Source: AC-32 sp963763475
GTDB taxonomy: Bacteria > Actinomycetota > Thermoleophilia > Gaiellales > Gaiellaceae
Direction of reading: 5' to 3'
NCBI GenBank assembly: GCA_963763475.1
Contig: CAVXOR010000003.1
Location: 62,001 to 126,000, forward strand
DNA length: 64,000 nt
Part shown: positions 18,604 to 26,934 of the stretch, piece after piece
Layout of the letters: each line of letters begins with the position of its first letter
How positions within the stretch are numbered: the stretch's first letter is position 1
Position numbers and translations under genes: made by a program
Notes under the pieces: generated by a model
What the model was told of the DNA's origin: nothing
Seen by the model: only the letters and a program-made list of their open reading frames with translations
The model's database searches: none

Positions 18604-19073
18604 GCCGGACCTTCGCCGGCGGCGGCCCTGACGTCCGACTCGGTGATGCGACCTGCCGGGCCGGTGCCGGTCACCCGGACAAGGTCGACCCCGAGCTCGG
18701 CCGCGACCCTTCTGGCGTTTGGGGAGGCGAATGACCCTCCTGGTGTCGGCACGGCCAGGGGTGGTGCCTGATCGACCTGCCCGCGACTCACAGCCTCGCC
18801 GCTCGTCTCCGCGTCTGGCCGCGACGGAGCCGTCTCCCCCGGCTCCAGGACGTAGCCGAGCAAGGACTCGACCTGGACGACTTCTCCCGGCTCCGCGAGG
18901 TGGTGGAGAATGCCTGCCTCTGGCGCCACCACGTCGGCCAGCGCCTTGTCGGTCTCGATCTCCAGCACGGGCTCGCCGGCCTCGATTGCGGCCCCCGACG
19001 GTTTCAGCCACCGGACGACCGTTCCCTCGACCGTATACATGCCGAAGCTTGGCATCACGATTGCGCTCGCCAC
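18600..19073 (-). CDS. Stand-alone lipoyl + peripheral-subunit-binding domain protein (E2 without acyltransferase core)
   Basis: 157 residues from GTG 19073, 7 bp after the E1-beta stop. Residues 1-75 are a biotinyl/lipoyl domain (VVRWLKPSG, VLEIETDKALADVVAP with the lipoylated Lys in ETDKA). A flexible Pro/Ala-rich linker follows. Residues ~117-155 are an E3/E1-binding domain (SFASPNARRVAAELGVDLVR, GTGPAGRITESDV). The chain stops there, so the ~230-residue catalytic domain with its HxxxD motif is absent. Since the next start overlaps its stop (GTGA) and no remnant of the core follows, the truncation looks native. It could deliver an acetyl group from E1 to a non-CoA acceptor (inference). Confidence 0.85.
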   Translation of the reverse strand: MASAIVMPSFGMYTVEGTVVRWLKPSGAAIEAGEPVLEIETDKALADVVAPEAGILHHLAEPGEVVQVESLLGYVLEPGETAPSRPDAETSGEAVSRGQVDQAPPLAVPTPGGSFASPNARRVAAELGVDLVRVTGTGPAGRITESDVRAAAGEGPA

Positions 19074-19080
19074 GCGGTTC

Positions 19081-20136
19081 CTATCCGAGCTGCTCCCGGA
19101 CGGCAGCGACAACCTTATCGGCGTTCGGGATGTACTCAGCCTCGAGCACGGCCGCAAAGGGAACGGGTGTGTCGGGAGCGGTCACGGTCTTGACCGGGGC
19201 TTCGAGCCAGTTGAACGCCTGGTCGGCCACCCGCGCCGCAATGTCGCGAGCCATTGAAGCGACGGGATTAGCCTCGTCGACGACGACCAGACGATGCGTG
19301 CGTCGAACCGAGTCCAGGATCGTCTCCTCGTCGAGCGGCGTGAGCGTGAGGACGTCAACGACCTCGGCCTCCACTCCCTGCTCTGAGAGACGATCAGCAG
19401 CTTCCAGGCAGATGTGCGTCATGCGCCCGATCCCGCAGAGCGTTACGTCGCGGCCTTCGCGAACCACGTCAGCCCGGCCGATCGGAAGGGTATAGGTCTC
19501 CTCGGGCACGACTCCCTTCGCGGCGAACCCGAGGAACTTGTGCTCCATCACTACGACCGGACCGTCATCCCGGATAGCCGACACAAGCAAGCCCTTGGCG
19601 TTGTGGGCCGTGCTCGGGACGACAACCTTGAGGCCGGAGATATGAGCCAAGACCGAATAGAGCGTTTGGGAATGTTGCGCGCCGGCGCCGCCACCGTAGG
19701 TGCGCTCATCGCCGCGGCTGCCGAACGCCATCCGGATGACGAGCGGGAGCCGGACGTTCCCGCCCATCATGTAGTGCATCTTCGCAGCCTGATTGACGAT
19801 CTGGTCGTAGCAGACGCCGATGAGGTCGACGAACATGACCTCGACGATCGGACGCAGGCCCGTCATCGCCGCTCCGACGGCCGCTCCGACGAACCCCATC
19901 TCCGCGATCGGGGTGTCGATCACCCGCTCGGGGCCGAACTCGGTGATGAGTCCGCGCGTCGCCCGCAACGGCCCGCCCCAGGCGTCTTCGAGACCCAGGT
20001 GGGCGCGACCCGCCGCTCCGGCGACGTCCTCGCCCAGGACGACGACGGTCGGATCGCGGCGCATCTCGGCGCGGATCGCCTCGTTGATCGCCTGACTCAG
20101 AGTGAGCTGACGCTCGCCTACCGGAACGCTGACCAC
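19081..20136 (-). CDS. 2-oxoacid dehydrogenase E1 component, beta subunit
   Basis: 351 residues from GTG 20136, preceded by a GAGGAAA ribosome-binding site and 7 bp after the E1-alpha stop. QAINEAIRAEMRRDPTVVVL, then DTPIAEMGFVGAAVGAAM (with the catalytic Glu), VMFVDLIGVCYDQIVNQAAK, RTYGGGAGAQHSQTLYSVL and VVDEANPVASMARDIAA match PdhB/AcoB-type subunits. The length is usual. With E1-alpha it would decarboxylate a 2-oxoacid such as pyruvate on ThDP and reductively acylate the neighbouring lipoyl protein. No E2 core or E3 gene is nearby. Confidence 0.93.
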   Translation of the reverse strand: MVSVPVGERQLTLSQAINEAIRAEMRRDPTVVVLGEDVAGAAGRAHLGLEDAWGGPLRATRGLITEFGPERVIDTPIAEMGFVGAAVGAAMTGLRPIVEVMFVDLIGVCYDQIVNQAAKMHYMMGGNVRLPLVIRMAFGSRGDERTYGGGAGAQHSQTLYSVLAHISGLKVVVPSTAHNAKGLLVSAIRDDGPVVVMEHKFLGFAAKGVVPEETYTLPIGRADVVREGRDVTLCGIGRMTHICLEAADRLSEQGVEAEVVDVLTLTPLDEETILDSVRRTHRLVVVDEANPVASMARDIAARVADQAFNWLEAPVKTVTAPDTPVPFAAVLEAEYIPNADKVVAAVREQLG

Positions 20137-20143
20137 TTTCCTC

Positions 20144-21136
20144 CTACTCGACGTAGACGTGGGTGTAGAGCTCGTCGACTTCCGGAACGGGACTGGCCTC
20201 GGCGAAATCCACCGCCTCGTCGACCGCCGCCCGGTTCCGCGCGTCAATGTCGTCGAGCTCGGGCTCCGTCAGCAGGCCGTCTCGCTGGACACGCTCGCGG
20301 AAGATCCGCAGCGGGTCCCGCTCACGGGCAAGGTGCTCCTCCTCCTTCGTCCGGTAGCGCAGCGGGTCGTCGCCCTGATGATGTCCGTAGTAGCGGTGGG
20401 TCTTGCATTCGATCAGACTCGGGCCCTCGCCCGACCGAGCCCGCTCAACGGCCTCGGCGGCCGCGCCGTAGACCTCGAGCACGTCCTGGCCGTCGACGAG
20501 CGTTCCCGGCATGCCGTACGCCGACGCGCGGTCGGCGACGTTCGGCACCGCGAGCGCATACTCAACCGGTGTGGCCTGCGCGTACCCGTTGTTCTCGCAG
20601 ACGTAGACGATCGGGAGCGTCCAGATGGAGGCCATGTTCATCGCCTCGTGAAGCGCGCCGATGCCCGCCGCCCCTTCGCCGAAGAAGGCAGCCACGACTT
20701 CGTCAGTCCCGCGCACCTTCGCCGACAGGCCTGCCCCGACAGCGTGGGTCGCGCCCATACCCACGATCGGGTTGACGCCGAGCACGCCGACGCGAATGTC
20801 TGTGATGTGCATGGAGCCGCCCTTGCCGCGGTTCGTCCCTGTCACCTTGCCGAACAGCTCCGCCATCATCGGGCGCACGTCGACGCCCTTGGCGATGCAG
20901 TGGCCGTGGCCCCGGTGGGTCGAGGAGATCCAATCCGAGGGACGAAGCGCCGTGCAAACTCCCGCGGCGACCGCCTCCTGACCGACGTAAAAGTGCACCG
21001 CCCCGACCGGCATCCCCGTCTCGACGAGCCATTTGAGGCGCTCCTCGAACTCGCGGATGAGCGACATCCGTTCGTACATCTGTAGAAGCGTCTCTCGCCC
21101 CAGGTTCCTGCCGTCAAGCGGAGTCAAGCCAGGCAA
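20144..21136 (-). CDS. 2-oxoacid dehydrogenase E1 component, alpha subunit
   Basis: 330 residues if started at TTG 21136 (TTG 21127 is also possible); no ATG precedes the conserved MYERMSLIREFEERL. Features: GQEAVAAGVCTALRP, RGHGHCIAKG, GKGGSMHITD, and the ThDP/Mg motif running from FFGEGAAGIG to VYVCENNGYA. THRYYGHHQGDDPLRYRTKEE is the phosphorylation-loop region. It belongs to the PDH/acetoin-dehydrogenase alpha family. It follows the nucleotidyltransferase stop at 21138 with an overlapping context, so it is in the same operon. The homologous AviB-type E1 pair in antibiotic clusters builds two-carbon branches on sugars (family knowledge). Confidence 0.92.
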   Translation of the reverse strand: MPGLTPLDGRNLGRETLLQMYERMSLIREFEERLKWLVETGMPVGAVHFYVGQEAVAAGVCTALRPSDWISSTHRGHGHCIAKGVDVRPMMAELFGKVTGTNRGKGGSMHITDIRVGVLGVNPIVGMGATHAVGAGLSAKVRGTDEVVAAFFGEGAAGIGALHEAMNMASIWTLPIVYVCENNGYAQATPVEYALAVPNVADRASAYGMPGTLVDGQDVLEVYGAAAEAVERARSGEGPSLIECKTHRYYGHHQGDDPLRYRTKEEEHLARERDPLRIFRERVQRDGLLTEPELDDIDARNRAAVDEAVDFAEASPVPEVDELYTHVYVE

Positions 21137-21137
21137 G

Positions 21138-21830
21138 CTAGCAGCCGTCTTGCGAAGACGGTCGGGGGGCTGCCTGCTCTCGCGCCCGCCGGAGCGCCGA
21201 GGGTACGCCCACGTCGAGCCACCGGTCGGAGAGGTAGCGCGAGCCGATGACACGACCGTCGGCGATCAGCTTCCTGAGCAGGTCGCTCGGCTCGGCGACG
21301 CGCTCGATCCCGACGAGGGCCTCCGCTTGGGCGACGAGGCAGCCCCAGATGAGCGCCGAAGGCGGCTCCGCCGGCTTGACGAGGATCTCCGACACGGCGC
21401 CGTGCTCGTCCAGCACCACGACGTCGGAGCGGAAGGCGTCAGGCGTCTCGAAGAGCCCGAGCACGACGTCCGCGCCATCTGCGATGCCGCCGCGAAGCCG
21501 CCTGAAGCCGTCCAGCGGCTCCCACAGCGTGTCGGGATACCCCAGCGCGACGAGTTCGTCCGGAGCGACCCCTTCGAGCGCGGCCCCGACCGAGGCGCCA
21601 ACGTGCGGTGGATGGCCCACGACGATGCGCAGGCCCCGGCTCTCGGCGTAGCGGCAAACGTCCTCCTTGTCGGGCCGCGTGACGACGCGGATCTGGGAGC
21701 AACCGCCGGCCTCCATCCGCCGCACGAGGTGCTCGATCACCGGCGCGCCGCCGATCTCGAGCAGCTCCTTCGAGCACGGCAGAGGGCCGAGGCGCGTCGC
21801 GTAGCCGGCCGCCGGGATGACGCCGATCAC
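21138..21830 (-). CDS. Sugar-phosphate nucleotidyltransferase, short type
   Basis: 230 residues from GTG 21830. The N-terminus VIPAAGYATRLGPLPCSKEL is the NTP-transferase signature, with the G-x-A-x-R loop and a Lys in PCSKEL. VALGYPDTLWEP is the metal-binding D region, and the chain ends with a short sugar-binding part (SDRWLDVGVPSALRRAREQ). It should activate a sugar phosphate with NTP; the nucleotide specificity is not readable. It is the first gene of the minus-strand run leading into the E1 and transketolase genes, so its sugar is the likely substrate or product of those enzymes. Confidence 0.8.
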   Translation of the reverse strand: MIGVIPAAGYATRLGPLPCSKELLEIGGAPVIEHLVRRMEAGGCSQIRVVTRPDKEDVCRYAESRGLRIVVGHPPHVGASVGAALEGVAPDELVALGYPDTLWEPLDGFRRLRGGIADGADVVLGLFETPDAFRSDVVVLDEHGAVSEILVKPAEPPSALIWGCLVAQAEALVGIERVAEPSDLLRKLIADGRVIGSRYLSDRWLDVGVPSALRRAREQAAPRPSSQDGC

Positions 21831-21884
21831 TGCTTCATTCTGCCCGGCGGCGTCCAGGCGGCAGCACGAGGCCAGCCGGCGGTT

Positions 21885-22835
21885 TCACTCGTCGAGGGTG
21901 CGGGCTACGGGCGGCGCCTCCAGCGTCTGCTCGTCCGAGCGCCGGTAGGCACGCCAGACGTACGCCGTCGTCTCCCGGTGGTGCCTCCGGAAGGCAGGAT
22001 CGCGGAACTTCCCCTGCACGACGGCCTTGGCGAGAAAGACGCCATAGCGCCTGACGGCTCGCCGCCATCTGCGCTTGAACGTCGCGGCGTCGAGGTAGGT
22101 GCGACCGTACCTGTGCAGGATCGTCAGCCAGCCCGAGTGGAAGGTGTTGAGCTTCGAGGCATGTGAGGCGGTCATTGCCTCCTCATGGATTCGCGTTCGG
22201 GTGAGGATCTGGTGGACGAAGCCGAGATCCGTCGTCCGCAAGACGTCGAAGCAGGCTTCGGTGTCGGCGTGCAAGTTCTGCTCGTTGTAGAACTCCGGGC
22301 GCGCGCGCACGACGTCCGAACGCAGCAGCAGCGAGGTGGGAGAGCCGAACAGGTAGCACCGTCCCTCGAGCGTCGACCGGCAGACCTCGGGTCCGTCGAC
22401 GACCTCGCTGGGAAAGGGGACGTAGCCGTCGTGTCTCACCTCGCGGCCCCAGATCGCAAAGGAGGTCACGATCCCGACCGACGGGTTCGCCTCGGCAACA
22501 GCAACCATGCGCTGCAGGCACTCGGGGAGGAGCGTGTCGTCGGCGTGGACGACCTTGCAGTACGCCGCGTTCGGGGGCAGCAGGCTGAGCGCATGGTTCC
22601 AGTTCGCCATGATCGGCAGGAAGTCGCTGTTCCGGTGGAGCGAGATCCGCGAATCGCGGGATGCGTAGCCCAGGACGACGTCGGCCGTGCCGTCGGTGCT
22701 CCGGTTGTCGACGACGGCATAGCGCCAGTTGTCGTACGTCTGGGCGAGGACGCTCTCGATGCACTCGCCGAGATAGGTCTCCCCGTTGTGCACCGGGGTC
22801 ACAACCCAGACGAGCGGCTGCCCGTCAGGGCTCAT
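21885..22835 (-). CDS. Glycosyltransferase family 2
   Basis: 316 residues from ATG 22835, which overlaps the epimerase stop by 11 bp. WVVTPVHNGETYLGECIESV and AVVDNRSTDGTADVV are the GT-A nucleotide-binding strands. CKVVHADDTLLPECLQRM contains the D-D metal motif, and NEQNLHADTEACFDVLRTTD is in the catalytic-base position. The C-terminus is Arg-rich and probably membrane-associated. Because it sits inside the nucleotide-sugar gene run, it may transfer the product sugar of the cassette; this is context only. Confidence 0.88.
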   Translation of the reverse strand: MSPDGQPLVWVVTPVHNGETYLGECIESVLAQTYDNWRYAVVDNRSTDGTADVVLGYASRDSRISLHRNSDFLPIMANWNHALSLLPPNAAYCKVVHADDTLLPECLQRMVAVAEANPSVGIVTSFAIWGREVRHDGYVPFPSEVVDGPEVCRSTLEGRCYLFGSPTSLLLRSDVVRARPEFYNEQNLHADTEACFDVLRTTDLGFVHQILTRTRIHEEAMTASHASKLNTFHSGWLTILHRYGRTYLDAATFKRRWRRAVRRYGVFLAKAVVQGKFRDPAFRRHHRETTAYVWRAYRRSDEQTLEAPPVARTLDE

Positions 22836-23358
22836 AGTCCGGCCAGGCGCGATCTTTCTCGGCGATGACGCGGCGCTCGGCGGGAGGCCACTGGATGCCG
22901 ATCGCAGGGTCATCCCAGCGCAAGCCGCGTGACGCCGCCGGCTCGTAGAACGCGGAGATCTGGTAGTACGTCTCGGTCTCGTCCGCGAGTGTCTGATACC
23001 CGTGCGCAAAGCCCTCGGGCACGTAGAGCGTGCGGCGGTTCTCGGCGGTCAGCTCCACTCCGATCCAGCGCAGGTACGTCGCCGATTCGGGCCTGAGGTC
23101 GACGATCACGTCGAAGACGGCGCCACGAGTGCAGCGCACGAGCTTGATCTCGCCATGTGGCGCGGCCTGGTAGTGCATGCCTCGCAGGGTCGACTTCGCA
23201 TGGTTGTACGCGACGCTGCACTGCGCGACCTCGGTCGACAGCCCGTGTTGCTCGAACTCGTTCTCGCACCAGACCCGGGCGAAGAAGCCCCGCTCATCGG
23301 CGTGTGGCTCGACGTCGATCACGAACGCCCCAGGGAGCTCGGTCTCGGTGAAGATCAT
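22825..23358 (-). CDS. dTDP-4-dehydrorhamnose 3,5-epimerase-like (RmlC family) protein
   Basis: 177 residues from ATG 23358, overlapping the previous stop by ATGA. A cupin of the RmlC family: HADERGFFARVW, then STLRGMHYQAAPHGEIKLVR containing the catalytic His of the L/M-H-x-Q motif and the adjacent Lys, VFDVIVDLR, VPEGFAHGYQTL, and ETYYQISAFYEP with the Tyr used for protonation. It epimerises 4-keto-6-deoxy NDP-sugars at C3 and/or C5. With the RfbF-like gene next to it the sugar is probably CDP-linked. A 3-epimerase-only activity cannot be excluded. Confidence 0.88.
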   Translation of the reverse strand: MIFTETELPGAFVIDVEPHADERGFFARVWCENEFEQHGLSTEVAQCSVAYNHAKSTLRGMHYQAAPHGEIKLVRCTRGAVFDVIVDLRPESATYLRWIGVELTAENRRTLYVPEGFAHGYQTLADETETYYQISAFYEPAASRGLRWDDPAIGIQWPPAERRVIAEKDRAWPDYEP

Positions 23359-24431
23359 TGCTCGGCGGCAACCGCGCTCGGCGCTTGGGCCCACCTCAGG
23401 TCCTCGCGGAGGAGGCCCTCGCTCAGCAGACGCCGCAACACGTTGAGCCGCACGAGCTCGGAGTCGGTGCGAAACTCGGTGTCGCGGAAGTCGATTCGGC
23501 GAAGCGCCCCGACGAGCTCGTGGATCGTCTCCTCGAGGCTCACCCGGGGCTGGTGATCGGGCGCGAGCCCTTCGAAACGACTGAAGTCGACCTTGTACGA
23601 CCGCCGGTCCGGCTGCGCGTCGGCGGACACCTCGAGCTCCGCGCCGTCGACGGCTTCGACCACGGCTCGGGCGAGCTCGATCATCTGGAAGTTCGACGCC
23701 TCGGCGCCGACGTTCACCGTCAGAAAGGCGCCGCCGTCCTCGCTTCGGCGGTCGATCGCCCAGTCGGCCGCGAGGGCCATGTCGCGGACGTCGATCAGGG
23801 GCCGCCAGGGGGTGCCGTCACTGAGCAGGGTGACGAGGCCCGAGGCAACGGCGCTGGCGGCGAAGTCGTTCAGCACGAGGTCGAGCCGCAGGCGGTCGCT
23901 CACGCCGCAAGCGGTTCCGAAGCGGAGGCTCGTGACCGTGAAGTCGTCGTCCGCGAGCGCTTCGAGGCCCCGCTCGGCTTTGACCTTCGAGCGGGAGTAG
24001 GCCGTGAGCGGGTCGAGCGGCGATTCCTCTGTGCGAGCGCCGGCCTCGGCGAAGCCGTACATGCTGCAGCTCGCCGCGAAGACGAACGCCGTGACGCCGG
24101 CGGCCCGCGCGCGACGGGCCAACTCGACCGTGGCCTGCGCGTTCACCTCGTAGGTGATCTCTTCGAAGGCGCTACCGATCGGATCATTCGAGATCGCTGC
24201 GAGGTGGACGACCGCATCGATCCCTGTCAGCGCGGCGTCGTCCAAGTCGCGTACATCCGCGAAGCGCTGATGGTCGAGCAAGCGTTCGGGCAGCGGCGCT
24301 CGCGAGGTGAGGCAATGCGCGAAGTAGCCGGCGTCGACGCCGACGAGCCTCGCGTCAGGCCGCTCAGCGCGCAGCCGCTCGACGACCGCCGGGCCGACAT
24401 AGCCCATGTTTCCGGTGACGAGGATGTTCAC
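23355..24431 (-). CDS. Extended SDR: NAD-dependent sugar-nucleotide epimerase/reductase
   Basis: 358 residues from GTG 24431 (GTGA overlap with the RfbF-like stop). NILVTGNMGYVGPAVVERL is the NAD Rossmann motif. VVHLAAISNDPIG, SCSMYGFAE and YSRSK (YxxxK) are the remaining SDR motifs. The DGTPWRPLIDVRDMALA segment is typical of the subgroup found beside RfbF and C-methyltransferases in branched or deoxy-sugar loci. It lacks clear CDP-glucose 4,6-dehydratase features, so the 4,6-dehydratase step is not encoded by an obvious gene in this cassette. It may be a 4-epimerase or 4-ketoreductase. Confidence 0.82.
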   Translation of the reverse strand: MNILVTGNMGYVGPAVVERLRAERPDARLVGVDAGYFAHCLTSRAPLPERLLDHQRFADVRDLDDAALTGIDAVVHLAAISNDPIGSAFEEITYEVNAQATVELARRARAAGVTAFVFAASCSMYGFAEAGARTEESPLDPLTAYSRSKVKAERGLEALADDDFTVTSLRFGTACGVSDRLRLDLVLNDFAASAVASGLVTLLSDGTPWRPLIDVRDMALAADWAIDRRSEDGGAFLTVNVGAEASNFQMIELARAVVEAVDGAELEVSADAQPDRRSYKVDFSRFEGLAPDHQPRVSLEETIHELVGALRRIDFRDTEFRTDSELVRLNVLRRLLSEGLLREDLRWAQAPSAVAAEQ

Positions 24432-25225
24432 GCGACCGTCGGCGCCGGTTCGGTCCAGACGCGCCAGGGCGGGTTGCCCGAGGCCCACTGATCCTCGAGC
24501 ACGGCCTTGTCGCGAAGGGTGTCCAGGTTCTGCCAGTAGCCGCGGTGCCTGTAAGCGGCCAGCTGACCGTCCTCGGCGAGCCTCGTGAGCGGCTCCCGTT
24601 CCCAGATCGACCTGTCGTCTTCGATGTAGTCGATCACCTCCGGCTCGAGGACGAAGAAGCCGCCGTTCACCCAAGCCTCGTCGCCGGCCGGCTTCTCGCG
24701 AAAGCTCGTGACGAGCTCCTCGTCGGCCCCGAGGCTCATTGCGCCGAACCGTCCCGGCGGCTGGACGGCGGTCATCGTGGCGAGGACGCCTCGGCTCTGG
24801 TGAAAGCGCACCAGCTCCCCGATGTCGATGTCGCTGACGCCGTCGCCGTAGGTGAGGCAGAAGGTCTCGTCGCCGATGTGCTCGCGAACCCGTCGCACGC
24901 GGCCGCCGGTCATCGTCTCCTCGCCGGTGTCGATCAGCGTCACGCGCCACGGCTCGACCGTGCGCGAGTGGATGGTCGTCTCGTGCTCGCGGAAGTCGAA
25001 GGTGACGTCGGAGCGCTGGAGCGCGTAGTCGGCGAAGTAACTCTTGATCATCGCGCCCTTGTAGCCGAGGCAGACGACGAAGTCGTCGATCCCGTGCGCC
25101 GAGTAGATCTTCATGATGTGCCACAGGATCGGCCGCCCGCCGATCTCGACCATCGGCTTCGGCCGGACGCTGCTCTCCTCGGAGATCCGCGTGCCGTAGC
25201 CCCCTGCCAGAATGACGCTCTTCAT
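24428..25225 (-). CDS. rfbF: Glucose-1-phosphate cytidylyltransferase
   Basis: 265 residues from ATG 25225, the usual length. SVILAGGYGTRISEESSVRP and KPMVEIGGRPILWHIM are the diagnostic RfbF N-terminus. FVVCLGYKGAMIKSYFADY, CLTYGDGVSDIDIGELV (metal-binding D) and GFFVLEPEVIDYIEDD complete the fold. It makes CDP-glucose from CTP and glucose 1-phosphate, the entry to CDP-3,6-dideoxy and branched sugars. It is the first gene of a tightly overlapping minus-strand set with the SDR, RmlC-like and GT2 genes. Confidence 0.9.
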   Translation of the reverse strand: MKSVILAGGYGTRISEESSVRPKPMVEIGGRPILWHIMKIYSAHGIDDFVVCLGYKGAMIKSYFADYALQRSDVTFDFREHETTIHSRTVEPWRVTLIDTGEETMTGGRVRRVREHIGDETFCLTYGDGVSDIDIGELVRFHQSRGVLATMTAVQPPGRFGAMSLGADEELVTSFREKPAGDEAWVNGGFFVLEPEVIDYIEDDRSIWEREPLTRLAEDGQLAAYRHRGYWQNLDTLRDKAVLEDQWASGNPPWRVWTEPAPTVA

Positions 25226-25299
25226 CTCTGGATACGTCCTCGCCCCTCCATCAGTCTAGGAGAGGAGTCCGCGGCGGTCGAGACCCAACGCGACACGCG

Positions 25300-26840
25300 T
25301 CAGTCGGCCGCAACGGAAGGCTCGGCCGTGCGCCGCCTGCGTCGACCGAGAAATGCTCTCAAGAAGCTGAAGAGCTCCTGCCAGCTGGCCGGGAAGAGGA
25401 AGCGGAGCATGAGCGCGTAGACGGCGACGGCGAGTGTGCCCGCCGCGAGGATCGACGAGCAGGTCCGACGTGCCTCGCGAGGCCAGCATCCGCGCCGCCG
25501 GATAGGCGACGGCACACGAGATCGCGCTGGCGACGAGCCCAGGGCGAAGGGCGCGCCAGCTGTGCCCTACAGGGATCCCGACCTGGCGCCAGTCGAGGAA
25601 GTAGAACTGTGCGATGGTCAGTGTGACCTGGTACGTCGCGACAGCGATTACGACCGCTCGCAGCCCGTATCCGCTCGCACCGGTGACGACCAGGACGTAA
25701 CCACCGAGCAAGACGAGCACGAAATAGAGCAGCTGTCGTGGCTTCCCCGCCGCGAACATGAGGGCTGGCGTGCCCACCTGTGCAACCGCAGCCATCCCCG
25801 AGATCGCGAGGATCTGGGTCGGGAAGACCGCCGGCTTCCACTCCGGCCCGTAGATGAGCGGGACGGCCTCCGGCGCCACGGCGATCAACGTCGTCAGCAC
25901 GGGATAGAGGACGATCGTGTGAACCCGCACCATCTTCTCTCGCAACCTGCGCATGCCATCGGCGCTCCCCGCGTGCGAGTAGAGCGGAAGGGCGAGCCGG
26001 GCCATGATTCCGCTGATCTTGCTCTGATAGTCGACTCCCAGCGTGTAGGCGCGCCAGTAGAACCCGACCTGCCGGGGAGAGAGGCGCGCGCCGAGGATCA
26101 TGTAGTCGACGTTGAGGTAGAGCGCGCCCGTCACACCGACGAGCGCGGAGAATGCCCCGAAACCTGCAATGTTGGCAGCCTCACGGCGCCGCCAGCGCGC
26201 GGCACTCGGTCTGGAGGCGAGCAACGTGAGGGCCGTCGCGACCAGCCCCGGTCGCCAGGGCCCCGAGCACGAGGGCCTCGGCGTTGAGTCCGACCGCGGC
26301 AGCTAGCGTGATCGCGACGATCGGTCCAGCCGCCAGCGACAGAATCTCGATCTGCGAGGTTCGACGGAATGCCAGCCTCCGCTGCAGCAGCGCGTTCGGA
26401 ACGGTGGCGAGTCCCGATAATGCGAAGAGCGGAGAGGCGATCCTGAGCAGGTAGGCCTCGCGCCCGCCGAAGACCGGCGCGATCAGATACGGGGAGAGGA
26501 TGAATGCGGTGGCAACCGTGAGCGCCAACCCTGTCGCGACGCTGAGGAATGTGGCGACCTCGATGTCCTCTCTCGTGATCGCGCCCATCTGGATCAGCGG
26601 GGTGCCGAAACCGAGCCACGAGATCCCGAGCGCGACGGCGGCAAACCCCAGGGCCACGGCGGCGTGACCGAACTCCGCCGGAGGAATCAACCGCGCCAGC
26701 GCAACCGTGGAGCCCACGGCAAGCACCTCCGCGGTCAGTCGCGACAGCGTGACCCAGCGGACGCCGGAGATCGACGCCTCTCTGAGCGCGGCCCCTTCGA
26801 TGCGCGCCTCGTCCACGGTCGCAGGACCATTTACGGGCAT
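25300..26840 (-). CDS. Polysaccharide flippase (Wzx/MATE-like), two frame shifts
   Basis: From ATG 26840, the first frame gives GVRWVTLSRLTAEVLAVGST and successive transmembrane helices to LNAEALVLGALATG. At about 26250 a four-G run (ACCGGGGCTGG, where three G restore the frame) moves reading into LASRPSAARWRRREAANIAG through LYLNVDYMILGARLSPRQVG. Near 25465 a second extra base (GTCGATCC) leads to ILAAGTLAVAVYALMLRFLF and a stop at 25300. The joined protein is ~510 residues with 12-14 helices, as expected for lipid-linked oligosaccharide flippases. It should export the glycan built by the neighbouring enzymes. Confidence 0.75.
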
Positions 26841-26934
26841 GGCTCCCGACGATACGCGGTCCGCCGGATCGGCCCGTCAAAGCCGGTGTGACATCGGCTG
26901 CTTGCGGGCCGCAACCAACAGAATCAGCCGTTAC

